A stretch of 64,000 bases of DNA, taken from Streptosporangium amethystogenes (GTDB taxonomy: Bacteria > Actinomycetota > Actinomycetes > Streptosporangiales > Streptosporangiaceae). Position 1 is the first letter of the stretch; the number at the start of each line of letters is the position of its first letter. A program made the position numbers and the translations under genes. Positions 35,284 through 44,743 of this stretch are shown here, piece after piece. The notes under the pieces were generated by a model. The model worked only from the letters and a program-made list of their open reading frames with translations. It searched no databases and was not told the DNA's origin. The stretch lies in assembly GCF_000721075.1 (NCBI RefSeq), contig NZ_JOEQ01000038.1:1-64000 (forward strand), read 5' to 3'.

Positions 35284-35769
35284 ATGGGAATCCGTGATAT
35301 CGCCATCAACACTCTTTCCGATGCGCCCACCACACTGGCCGAGCTGGCCGGAGAACGGGCGGTCCTCGTCGTCAACGTCGCTTCCAAATGTGGCCTGACC
35401 CCCCAGTACGCGGCTCTCGTCGACCTCCAGCGGACCTACGGCGATCGGGGGTTCACGGTCGTGGGGGTGCCCTGTAACCAGTTCTACGGACAGGAGCCGG
35501 GCACCGCGGAGGAGATCCAGGAGTTCTGCTCCACCACCTACGGCGTCGACTTCCCGCTTCTTGCCAAGAGCGAGGTCAACGGCGAGGGCCGGCACCCGCT
35601 CTACGACCTGCTCACCCAGACCCCCGACGGCGAGGGCAAGGCCGGCGACGTCGAGTGGAACTTCGAGAAGTTCCTCGTCTCGAAGGACGGGGAGGTGCTC
35701 GCCAGGTTCCGGCCGCGCGTCCTGCCCGACGACCCCGCGGTCATCGAGGCGATCGAGAGGTCCCTCTAG
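35284..35769 (+). CDS. Glutathione peroxidase-family thiol peroxidase
   Basis: This 161-residue protein has the three family signatures: VNVASKCGLTPQY (peroxidatic Cys in place of selenocysteine), VVGVPCNQFYGQEPG (resolving-Cys/Gln region) and WNFEKFLV (catalytic Trp/Asn). In bacteria such enzymes mostly use thioredoxin. The ATG at 35284 sits after GCGGAGC. Its last 29 bases overlap the 3' end of the lacI-type gene on the other strand. Confidence 0.93.
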   Translation: MGIRDIAINTLSDAPTTLAELAGERAVLVVNVASKCGLTPQYAALVDLQRTYGDRGFTVVGVPCNQFYGQEPGTAEEIQEFCSTTYGVDFPLLAKSEVNGEGRHPLYDLLTQTPDGEGKAGDVEWNFEKFLVSKDGEVLARFRPRVLPDDPAVIEAIERSL

Positions 35770-36739
35770 CCGCGCAACTGCCCCTGACGATCAGCTCGGT
35801 GGGCAGCAGCACCCCGCGCGGCCGCCTGGTGCCGCCGCGCAGCACCAGTTCGGCGGCGCGGTAGCCGATGTCCTGGGCAGGCTGGGCGATCACCGTCAGC
35901 GGTGGTGCGCACAGCTCCGCCCAGGGCACGTCGTCGAACATGATCAGAGACAGGTCCCTGGGAATGCGCAGGTCAAGCTCCCTGGCCGCCAGCACCGCCG
36001 CCTCACCCAGCAGGTTCCCTCCCGCCAGTACGGCGGTCAGGTCGGGCCGGTGCTGGAAGAGCCCGGCCGCGGCGGCGTACGCGGAGTCGCGACTGCCACG
36101 GGCGACGACGATCAGTTCCTCGTCGACGAGGGGGCCGAGCGCCAGCCGGAAGAAGGACAGGCGCTGTTCCTGACCGGGGCCGCCGAGGTAGGCGATGCGA
36201 CGGTGTCCCAGCCCCGTCAGGTAGTCGACCGCGGTCCTGATTCCCGCGCGGTCGTCGGCCAGCACCGTGGGGATGTCGGCGTGTCCGGGTGAGAGCCGGT
36301 GCGCGAACACGGTGGTCAGCCCGGCCCGCAGGGTCGGCGCCCAGCCGTCGCCGTCACCGGAGGGGACCGCGATCACCCGGTCCACCCCCTGTTCGAGCAG
36401 CGTGCCGATCAACTCGGCCTCACGCTCGGGGTCGTCGCCGGTGGCGCCCAGGATCACCGGCTCTCCCGCCGAGCGCGCGCAGGTGAGCACGCCGTCGGCC
36501 AGGCGGCCGTAGAAGGTGTCGGTGATGTCGGGCAGCAGCAACCCGATCCCGCCCGAGCGCCGCTGACGCAGGTTGCGCCCGAGCGCGCTGGGCCGGTAGT
36601 CGAGCTGGGCCGCGACGTTCAGCACCCGTTCCCTGGTCTCGGGACTCGCCGATCCGCCGGACAGAACCCGGGACACCGTGGCGACCCCCACCCCGGCCGC
36701 CTCGGCGACATCCTTGATCGTCGTACGACGCATGTTCAT
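35741..36739 (-). CDS. LacI-family transcription regulator
   Basis: Start ATG 36739 (or 36733). About 332 residues: N-terminal helix-turn-helix and hinge (TIKDVAEAAGVGVATVSRVL, then LDYRPSALGRNLRQRRSGGI), followed by a periplasmic-binding-like ligand domain (IGLLLPDITDTFYG, LGHRRIAYLGG, LIMFDDVPWAELCAPPLTVI). An operator-like site overlaps its own start and a similar one precedes the divergent importer ATPase, so it probably represses both until a sugar binds. Confidence 0.92.
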   Translation of the reverse strand: MNMRRTTIKDVAEAAGVGVATVSRVLSGGSASPETRERVLNVAAQLDYRPSALGRNLRQRRSGGIGLLLPDITDTFYGRLADGVLTCARSAGEPVILGATGDDPEREAELIGTLLEQGVDRVIAVPSGDGDGWAPTLRAGLTTVFAHRLSPGHADIPTVLADDRAGIRTAVDYLTGLGHRRIAYLGGPGQEQRLSFFRLALGPLVDEELIVVARGSRDSAYAAAAGLFQHRPDLTAVLAGGNLLGEAAVLAARELDLRIPRDLSLIMFDDVPWAELCAPPLTVIAQPAQDIGYRAAELVLRGGTRRPRGVLLPTELIVRGSCAARGTSRSPR

Positions 36740-36752
36740 GGAAACGATTCCA
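36739..36752. promoter_or_regulatory. LacI-type operator at the regulator start
   Basis: TGGAAACGATTCCA, a near-palindrome centred on CG, the form bound by LacI/CcpA-like proteins. It abuts the regulator's initiation codon, which suggests autorepression. Confidence 0.6.
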
Positions 36753-36858
36753 TCATGCTTTCCGTGTTCGATCCAGCGTGAAGCGATAACGGCTGCCCTG
36801 CTGACAGGCCAAAACCAGCCATCCTCTTGACAGAGATATCCGTTTCCGGTGAGATGCA

Positions 36859-36872
36859 TGAAAACGTATCCA
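36859..36872. promoter_or_regulatory. LacI-type operator before the importer ATPase
   Basis: TGAAAACGTATCCA, sharing the GAAACG..TCCA core with the site at 36739-36752 and lying 45 bp upstream of the ATPase start. A third partial match (TATCCGTTTCCG, ~36835-36847) is nearby. Confidence 0.55.
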
Positions 36873-36916
36873 ATATCGGGTGAACACGGGGTTGGCCCGA
36901 GGCGCTAAGGACTTCC

Positions 36917-38137
<1,221 letters not shown>

Positions 38138-38186
38138 TCGGCCCGACGGACCTCAGGGGCCGTCATCGACCATCCCCGCAGGCCGG

Positions 38187-38229
38187 AAAGGGCCCGCACC
38201 ACGACCCCCTCCCGTGGTGCGGGCCCTTT
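38187..38229 (+). terminator. Rho-independent terminator
   Basis: AAAGGGCCCGCACCACG (38187-38203) is exactly complementary to CGTGGTGCGGGCCCTTT (38213-38229), a 17-bp stem with a nine-base loop 50 bp after the importer ATPase. It can also serve the convergent dehydrogenase gene. Confidence 0.92.
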
Positions 38230-38260
38230 CTGTCGAAGTTGTCACGCCGAAAGTGTCACG

Positions 38261-39013
38261 TCAGCGGCGGCCGAGGCGGCGTGAGACCTGGCCGATCAGG
38301 TTGAGGGGAAGCAGCCTGCCGATCCTGACGATGGCCTTGTAGCGCAGGTCGGGGATGCTCACCGGCACACCACGGGCCAGGTCGCGCATGGCCTCGCGGG
38401 CGACGTTGTCCGCCGACAGCCACAGGAAGCCGGGGATGCTCGACGTGTCCATCGAGGCGCGCTGGTGGAACTCGGTGTGCACGAAACCCGGGCACAGGGC
38501 CATGACCCGCACCCGGCTACCGGCCATCTCCATGGCCGCGGACTCGCTGAAGCTGACCACCCACGCCTTGGAGGCGCTGTAGGAACCCCGGGTGAAGAAC
38601 GCCGCCACCGACGCCACGTTGATCACCGCGCCCCGGTCGCGCTCCCTCATGCCCGGCAGCGCGGCCAGCGTCAGCCGCAGCACCGCCTCGCAGTGCAGCT
38701 TGAGCATCCGCACCTCCTCCTCCACCGGAACGTCGAGGAAGTGGCCCGGGTGGCCGAAGCCCGCGTTGTTGACCAGCAGGTCGACCCCCTCGCGGAGTCG
38801 TCGTTCCACCGCCTCCAGGCCCTCGTCGGTCACCAGGTCGGCGACGAGTACCTCGCTGCTCACCCCGTAGCGCAGGCGCAGCTCCTCGGCGACCGAGATG
38901 AGGCGTTTCTCGTCGCGGGCGACCAGGACGAGTGAGAATCCGTCGGCGGCCAGACGGCGGGCGAAGGCGGCGCCGATGCCGGCCGTCGCCCCGGTGATCA
39001 ATGCGGTTGGCAT
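38261..39013 (-). CDS. Short-chain dehydrogenase/reductase
   Basis: 250-residue classical SDR: cofactor motif TGATAGIGAAFA at the N-terminus, DLLVNNAGFG, and catalytic Ser with YSASK (Tyr/Lys). The ARDEKRL after strand 2 favours NADP. The C-terminal ~30 residues are basic (RRLGRR). Similar proteins are annotated as ketoacyl reductases of lipid metabolism (DltE-like); the substrate cannot be read here. Confidence 0.9.
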   Translation of the reverse strand: MPTALITGATAGIGAAFARRLAADGFSLVLVARDEKRLISVAEELRLRYGVSSEVLVADLVTDEGLEAVERRLREGVDLLVNNAGFGHPGHFLDVPVEEEVRMLKLHCEAVLRLTLAALPGMRERDRGAVINVASVAAFFTRGSYSASKAWVVSFSESAAMEMAGSRVRVMALCPGFVHTEFHQRASMDTSSIPGFLWLSADNVAREAMRDLARGVPVSIPDLRYKAIVRIGRLLPLNLIGQVSRRLGRR

Positions 39014-39253
39014 ACCCGCAGTCTAGGGACGCCCCGGTGGGGGAGGGCAGGCGAACGCCCGAGGGTTCCGGCCGGTGGCCGTGTCGACCCGTGATCGTCA
39101 AAAGGCGTAGAACAGTTGGCGATCTTTCGGCAAGTGTCATGAGGCGGCGAGACCGTTCCCGACGAGGTTGCATATAACGGGTTCCAGGGACATGTCGCCC
39201 GCACTCCGGGTGCCGTCTCCACAGCTTGAAATGCCGCCACCGGGGAGCTTGAA

Positions 39254-39703
39254 ATGGCTGGAAAGTGTTTGGTACCCACCGTCTTGACGGTGACCGTCGG
39301 GGCCGCACTGGCCTTCGGAATATCAACGGCTGCCTCCGCCGCGACTCTGACCACCGCGACCGGCCTGTCCGCGCCGGCGGTTCAGCCGGTGCCGTATCCA
39401 CCGCGTCCCGCGGAGCAGGTCAACTCGATCCATCAGGACCAGCAGCAGGGAAACAACATCCGCCTGGAAAACCGCAGGAGGCATCATCGTAACTGTGCGG
39501 GGCGCTGCCGTAGCTGCGGGAGGAACTGCGGCGGTGGCGGTTGCGGGAGAAGCTGTGGGCCGAGCGCGGTAGCGGGAAAGCAGCTGCCGTTCACAGGGGC
39601 ACCCATGGAGACAATGGCCGTGCTCGGCGGCGGCCTGCTGGCCGTGGGAGCGACCGGCACGCTGATCTCGGTACGGCGCCGTCGATCCGCCCGTGCCGAA
39701 TAG
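39254..39703 (+). CDS. LPFTG-anchored, Cys-rich surface protein
   Basis: The 149-residue protein has a signal peptide (ending near ASA-AT), a Pro/Gln segment, a basic Cys-rich core (CAGRCRSCGRNCGGGGCGRSCG, seven Cys within ~25 residues), then the sortase signal LPFTG, a hydrophobic segment (MAVLGGGLLAVGATGTLISV) and RRRR at the end. It should therefore be linked covalently to the wall. The Cys density could bind metal or form disulfides. Its last 11 bases overlap the DUF4012 gene, which suggests a shared job at the surface. Confidence 0.8.
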   Translation: MAGKCLVPTVLTVTVGAALAFGISTAASAATLTTATGLSAPAVQPVPYPPRPAEQVNSIHQDQQQGNNIRLENRRRHHRNCAGRCRSCGRNCGGGGCGRSCGPSAVAGKQLPFTGAPMETMAVLGGGLLAVGATGTLISVRRRRSARAE

Positions 39704-41465
39704 GAGACGACGCCGAACAGTCGTAGTGGGCCTGCTGGTCCCCGCAGCCCTGGGGTTGGCGGGGGGCTGGTCGGTCCACCTCGGCATGCGCGTGCGCGAT
39801 CACCTGGAGGCCGCCAGGGGGGCGCTGGTCCAGTTGCGCTCGGTGGTGGGCGCGGGCGATCCGCGCCCGGTGACCGAGGCGCTGGCAGAGACGCTGACAG
39901 AGGCCCGCCGGCACGCGGTCGAGGCCCGGCGGCTCACCGGGGGCCCGGACTGGTGGGTGATCGCGCACACCCCGATCGCGGGGAACGCCGCGACGACCGT
40001 GCGCGGTCTCGCCGGGGCCACCGCCGAGCTGACCGATGTGCTCGCCGGCGTGCGGGAGGCAGCCGGCCCTCTCCTGACGATCAGAACGCGCTCCCCGGGC
40101 GACCTGCGGCACCAGCTGGTCGCGCTCGACGCCGCGGCGCCGGCCCTGGACGACGGCGTCACCCGTCTCGGGCGGGTGCTCGCCCACCTGGCGGCCACTC
40201 CGGACAACACCGGCCTGGACCGGCTGGACGAGGCGCGTGACACGGCGCTGAACGAGATCGGCCGGCTGCGTGGCCTGCTCCGCGGCGCGGCGGACGCGGC
40301 CGCCCTGTTGCCCCCGATGCTCGGCCGCGACGGCCCCCGCCGCTACTTCCTGGCGTTCCAGACCAACGCCGAGGCGCGAGGCACCGGGGGACTGGTCGGG
40401 GCCTTCGGCATCCTGAGGGCCGACCGTGGCCGGGTCTCCGTCGAGCGTCTCTCCGCCAACACCGGCCTGGCCACAAGTCCGGTACCCGTCGCCGACCACG
40501 GCCAGGACTTCCTCGGGCGCTATGGAACGGGCGCGACCAGGATGCTCTCCGTCTCCAACCTCTCCCCGCACTTCCCGTACGCCGCGGCCACCTGGACGGG
40601 GCTGTGGGAGCGGCAGGCAGGCGGGCGGCTGGACGGTGCCATCGCCACCGATCCGGTGGGCCTCGCCCACCTGCTGAGGGTGATCGGGCCGGTCCCTCTC
40701 CGTGGCGGGAGCGAGGTCACCGCCGAGAACGTCGTCGACCTCACCGAGCGGGAGGCCTACGCCCGCTACCCCGACCCCGTGGCACGCAAGCGGTTCCTCA
40801 TCGAGATCGCCGGTGCCGTCAGCGAGGCGCTGCCCACGTCTCTCGTCGACCCGACCAGGCTGCTGCCCGCGCTGTCCGACATGGTGAGCGAGCGGCGGCT
40901 CCAGATCTGGAGCCGGCACCAGGCCGAGCAGCGGCGGCTGTCGCGTACCCCGGTCGGTGGCGTGCTGCCGTCGCGCCCGGGGCCGTTCGCGGGACTGGTG
41001 GTCAACAACTCCGCCGGAGGCAAGCTCGACTACTACCTGGAGCGCTCCCTCGGCTACGAACTGGGCCCCTGCCGGGGCGGGCTGCGCTCCTCGACGGTGC
41101 GGATCCGGCTCACCAACGACGTCCCGAGACGGACACTGCCCTCCTACGTCACCGGCAGGCTCGACTCCCCGCAAAGCGGTCACACCCCCGGTTCCAATCT
41201 GCTGTGGGTGTCGCTGTACGGCGGGCTCGACGCGAGGATGACCGAGGCGCGCCTCGACGGCGAGCGGGTGGCGGTCATCAGGGAGGCCGAACGCTCCCAC
41301 CCCGTCTACTCGGCTCTCCTGGAGTTCGCCCCGGGACAGTCCAGGAGGCTGGAGTTCGACTTCACCGAACTCGCCTCCGACGATCCGCCAATGGTCCCGG
41401 TGCAGCCGCTGGTCCGTCCCCAGCGGACTCGCGTCACCCAGGACCCGCGGGGTTGCGCCTTCTGA
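39693..41465 (+). CDS. DUF4012 membrane-anchored protein
   Basis: GTG 39693 inside the preceding gene. The 590-residue protein has one N-terminal membrane segment after a basic start (MPNRRRRRTVVVGLLVPAAL), a helical segment (~30-200), then the DUF4012 core: YFLAFQTNAEARGTGGLVGA, DGAIATDPVGLAHLLRVIGP, and NNSAGGKLDYYL. The family is extracytoplasmic, is usually encoded with polysaccharide genes and has no proven activity. Here it opens the polysaccharide locus. Confidence 0.88.
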   Translation: MPNRRRRRTVVVGLLVPAALGLAGGWSVHLGMRVRDHLEAARGALVQLRSVVGAGDPRPVTEALAETLTEARRHAVEARRLTGGPDWWVIAHTPIAGNAATTVRGLAGATAELTDVLAGVREAAGPLLTIRTRSPGDLRHQLVALDAAAPALDDGVTRLGRVLAHLAATPDNTGLDRLDEARDTALNEIGRLRGLLRGAADAAALLPPMLGRDGPRRYFLAFQTNAEARGTGGLVGAFGILRADRGRVSVERLSANTGLATSPVPVADHGQDFLGRYGTGATRMLSVSNLSPHFPYAAATWTGLWERQAGGRLDGAIATDPVGLAHLLRVIGPVPLRGGSEVTAENVVDLTEREAYARYPDPVARKRFLIEIAGAVSEALPTSLVDPTRLLPALSDMVSERRLQIWSRHQAEQRRLSRTPVGGVLPSRPGPFAGLVVNNSAGGKLDYYLERSLGYELGPCRGGLRSSTVRIRLTNDVPRRTLPSYVTGRLDSPQSGHTPGSNLLWVSLYGGLDARMTEARLDGERVAVIREAERSHPVYSALLEFAPGQSRRLEFDFTELASDDPPMVPVQPLVRPQRTRVTQDPRGCAF

Positions 41466-41486
41466 CGCCGAACTCCCCGGCGGGAC

Positions 41487-41502
41487 GGCGGGTGGACCCG
41501 CC
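41487..41502 (+). terminator. Short hairpin after the DUF4012 gene
   Basis: GGCGGGT-gg-ACCCGCC, seven pairs, about 20 bp after the stop. No T-run; a plausible actinobacterial terminator. Confidence 0.45.
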
Positions 41503-41741
41503 CGGCACCTGTCCTCGCGCGGTGCCGGCGCGCCGTATCGGCAGAAAAGAGCAAAGAGGCGCGTGCCACGGGTGGTGGCGCACGGCGGGCGATCTACCCT
41601 CGCGCCATGAGGGCTTCACCGGGGACCGATGGGATCGCACAGCACTCCGTGACCGTGGTGGGAGCCGGAGCACCGGGCGGTGGCGAGGGCGTCCCGCCCG
41701 GGCACGAGGGCTGCGGGCAGCGCTGCTGGCGGGAGGCCGGG

Positions 41742-42344
41742 GTGGCGCGGGTACCGCGGGACGGTGCCCGCTTCCGCATCCTCTTCGTGTGCACCGGCAA
41801 CGTCTGCCGCTCCCCGATGGCCGAGCGGCTGACCCGCTCCGCCATCGGGCCGTGCCCCGCGGTCCAGGTGATCAGCGCGGGCACCCACGCCGAACCGGGG
41901 CGGGAGATGACAGAGCATGCCCGGCGGGTCCTGGTACGGCTCGGCGGCGATCCGGCCGGCTTCGGTTCCCGCCCGCTCAGCCCCGAGCTGGTGGCCGCCG
42001 CGGACCTCGTGCTGACGGCCACCCACGGGCACCGCGCGGAATCGGTGGCCATGCACCTCGCGGCGGCCACCCGGACTTTCACCATCGCCGAGTTCGGCAC
42101 ACTGGTGCGGGCCGTGCCGCCCGAGGAGATCGTCCGGCACCGGGATCCCGTACGGCGGGCCCGCGCACTGGTCGACGAGACACGGGCGATGCGCGGACTG
42201 GTCCGGGTCGACCGGTTCGACATCGCCGATCCGTACGGGCGATCCCGGCTGGTCTATCGGATGGTGGGACGGCGCATCGCGAGATCGCTCGCCGTCCCGT
42301 TCCGGTTGCTCACACACCCACCGGCTTCTTGGCCGTCTTCTTGA
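41742..42344 (+). CDS. Low-molecular-weight protein tyrosine phosphatase (Wzb-type)
   Basis: GTG 41742 is preferred since GGGAGG lies five bases upstream and the catalytic loop then sits near the N-terminus as usual; an in-frame ATG at 41607 would add 45 weakly coding residues. The P-loop VCTGNVCRSPM holds the nucleophile Cys (residue ~17), and the general acid lies in FDIADPYG. It should dephosphorylate the tyrosine-rich tail of the kinase encoded convergently. The two 3' ends overlap by 35 bases. Confidence 0.88.
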   Translation: MARVPRDGARFRILFVCTGNVCRSPMAERLTRSAIGPCPAVQVISAGTHAEPGREMTEHARRVLVRLGGDPAGFGSRPLSPELVAAADLVLTATHGHRAESVAMHLAAATRTFTIAEFGTLVRAVPPEEIVRHRDPVRRARALVDETRAMRGLVRVDRFDIADPYGRSRLVYRMVGRRIARSLAVPFRLLTHPPASWPSS

Positions 42345-43692
42345 CCTCTGCCTGGTACTCGTACTCGTACCCGTAGCCGTGGTAGGCGTCGTTGCCCGAC
42401 CGGACGAAGTTCAGGACGGTTCCCACCACGCGGACGTTGATCGATGACAGCAGCTCCGAGGCGCGGGCCATGTGTTCCCGGCGGGTCTTGCCGTACCGGG
42501 CGACGAGCAACGCGCCGTCGCAGAGTGCGGCGATCGCCGCCGCGTCGGTGATGGGCAGTAGCGGCGGCGCGTCGATGATCACCATGTCGTACGCCGCGGT
42601 GAGCTGGGCGAGTACCTCACGCATCCCGCCCGAGCCGAGCAGCTCGCTCGGGTTGGGCGGGATCTGGCCGCTCGGCAGGACGGACAGACCGGCCTCGCCC
42701 CAGACCTGGATGACCTCGTCCAGGCGTGCCCTGTCGATCAGCACGTCCGTCAGGCCGATCGCTCCCTCGATGCCGAGGTAGCGAGGAATGCTGGGACGGC
42801 GCAGGTCGCCGTCCACCAGGACGACCCGCCAGCCGGCCTGGGCCAGTGTGATCGCGAGGTTGGCGGAGATCGAGGACTTTCCCTCGCCCGGCAGACAGCT
42901 GGTGACCACGAGTGATTTCGGCTGCCGGTCGACGCCGATGAACTGCAGGTTGGTGCGGAGCGCGCGAAACGCCTCGGATCTGGTGGACCGGCCGTGATTG
43001 CGCAGGATCAGGGGGTAGTGCCGCGCGTCCCGCTCGTAGCCGATGACCCCGAGGGTCGAGTTGCCCGACGCCTCCTGCAGTGCCTGGGAGGTCTTGATGG
43101 TCGTGTCCAGCCGGTCTCGGAGGATGATCGCAGTCATGGTGGCCAGCAGCGCGGTCAGCACCGCGACCGCCAGGTTGGCCAGTGGTCTGGGACTGACGGG
43201 TTCCTCCGGGACATCCGCCTGGTCCACTATCGTGATCTTGACGGCGGGGCGGCTGCGCGGAGTGGGCCGCTCGATCTGGTCGATCAACTCGGCGAACCGT
43301 GCCCCCAGGGCGTTGGCCAGCTGGGAGGCTCGCGCGGGGTCGGTGTCGGTGACCGTGGCACGCAGGAACACGGTGCCCGGGACGGCCTCGGCGGTGATGT
43401 TCTCCTGGAGGCGCCCGATGTCCTCATCCTTGACGATCTGGCCGACCACCCGGCGGCTGGACAGCAGGCTGGCGTAGGAGTGCACCCGCTGGGCCGACAA
43501 CATGCCCGCCTGATAGGCGGTGGAGAGACTGCCCTCCTTGTCATAACCCGACACCAGCATGGAGATCGTCGCGACGTATTTCGGCGGCGTGTTCGCCGTG
43601 ACGGTGAGTGCCGCGCCTACTGCCAGGATCAACGAGAGGAGGAGCAGCAGCCAGTTCCTGCGCGCCAGTCGTACGTAGTAGAGCAGATCCAC
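42310..43692 (-). CDS. Chain-length regulator fused to tyrosine kinase (Wzz/Wzc-type)
   Basis: 460 residues. N-terminal Wzz part with two membrane segments (LARRNWLLLLLSLILAVG and LAVAVLTALLATMTAIIL) around an extracellular loop. C-terminal bacterial tyrosine kinase: Walker A SCLPGEGKSSISAN, A' VVLVDGDLRRPS, Walker B MVIIDAPPLL, and a Tyr cluster near the end (YHGYGYEYEY) for autophosphorylation. It controls export and length of surface polysaccharide. It is the last gene of a minus-strand operon and has its phosphatase facing it. Confidence 0.92.
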   Translation of the reverse strand: MDLLYYVRLARRNWLLLLLSLILAVGAALTVTANTPPKYVATISMLVSGYDKEGSLSTAYQAGMLSAQRVHSYASLLSSRRVVGQIVKDEDIGRLQENITAEAVPGTVFLRATVTDTDPARASQLANALGARFAELIDQIERPTPRSRPAVKITIVDQADVPEEPVSPRPLANLAVAVLTALLATMTAIILRDRLDTTIKTSQALQEASGNSTLGVIGYERDARHYPLILRNHGRSTRSEAFRALRTNLQFIGVDRQPKSLVVTSCLPGEGKSSISANLAITLAQAGWRVVLVDGDLRRPSIPRYLGIEGAIGLTDVLIDRARLDEVIQVWGEAGLSVLPSGQIPPNPSELLGSGGMREVLAQLTAAYDMVIIDAPPLLPITDAAAIAALCDGALLVARYGKTRREHMARASELLSSINVRVVGTVLNFVRSGNDAYHGYGYEYEYQAEVKKTAKKPVGV

Positions 43693-43696
43693 GGGG

Positions 43697-44743
43697 TCAA
43701 CGCCGCCTTTCGCGGATTTTCTGAGGGGCCTTGGGGCGCTGGACCGGCGAGTCGACGCTCGCGCCGCGCAGTAGACCGATGAGAACGACGGCGATCACGC
43801 CCGCGATGACCACCGCGATGAGCGGTGACAGCCGGCCCAGGACCATCGTCAGGCAGAGGGCACCGGTGATCGCCGTGATCGCGCCCAGCGTCACAGAGAC
43901 CACCCGGGTTCCCAGGCCGATGTGGCGTAGCCGGTGAGACAGGTGATCGGTGCCGCCCTGCAGCGGTGAACGGTTCGCCAGTGTCCGGGAGAGGAAGACC
44001 ACGCAGGTGTCGACGGTCGCGACGAAGGTCGGCAGGAACAGTCCGGCGATCGTCGTGTCCGGGGGCCGTCCGGTGACCAGGACGGCCGCCGAACAGGCTA
44101 GCGTGAATCCGAGGAACAACGATCCGGAGTCCCCCATGAACACTCTCGCGGGCGCCCAGTTGTGCGGCAGGAAGCCCAGGCACGCGCAGGCGAGCGCGGA
44201 CAGGAACACCGCGAGCGCGGTGTGGCCCTGTACCAGGGCCGTGGCCGCGAGGAGACCGGCGGTCACGGTGGCGACGGTTCCCAGCGCGCCGTCCATGTTG
44301 TCCAGCAGGTTGAAGGAGTTCGTCATCACGACGACCCACACCACGGTGAGGGCGCCGTCCAGCCACGTCCCGGTCAGGGGTGCCTGGACGCCGGAGAGCA
44401 CCACCCCGATCGCCACCACGGTCTCCACGGCCAGCCTGGTGGCCGCGGGCAGGGGGGCGATGTCGTCGATCAGGCCGAGGACGCACACCGCGACGGCGGC
44501 GAGGAGGATAGCGGTGATCTGCAGATCGGCGAGGCCGAGCGCGATCACGGTGGGCGTGACCGTGCCCACCGTGATCGCGATACCGCCGAGATAAGGGGTC
44601 GGGCGGGCATGGGCCCTGTGCCCGCCGGGACGGTCGACGAGATCCCAGTGCAGTGCCAGGTGCCTCAACGGCACGACGGTCGCCACGCTGAGAAGGCCGG
44701 CCGCGCCCGCGGCGAGGGCGATCATTCCGTTCACCGGGGGCAC
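43697..44743 (-). CDS. Polyprenyl-phosphate sugar-1-phosphate transferase (WecA/MraY family)
   Basis: 348 residues with about eleven membrane segments. Motifs: RPTPYLGGIAI, the metal site LGLIDDIAPLP, NSFNLLDNMDGALG, VFMGDSGSLFLGF and a late HLSHRL (the HxH-like sugar-nucleotide loop). It transfers a sugar-1-phosphate from a UDP-sugar to undecaprenyl phosphate and so starts the repeat unit. Its 5' end overlaps the 3' end of the epimerase gene by 13 bases. Confidence 0.9.
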   Translation of the reverse strand: MPPVNGMIALAAGAAGLLSVATVVPLRHLALHWDLVDRPGGHRAHARPTPYLGGIAITVGTVTPTVIALGLADLQITAILLAAVAVCVLGLIDDIAPLPAATRLAVETVVAIGVVLSGVQAPLTGTWLDGALTVVWVVVMTNSFNLLDNMDGALGTVATVTAGLLAATALVQGHTALAVFLSALACACLGFLPHNWAPARVFMGDSGSLFLGFTLACSAAVLVTGRPPDTTIAGLFLPTFVATVDTCVVFLSRTLANRSPLQGGTDHLSHRLRHIGLGTRVVSVTLGAITAITGALCLTMVLGRLSPLIAVVIAGVIAVVLIGLLRGASVDSPVQRPKAPQKIRERRR

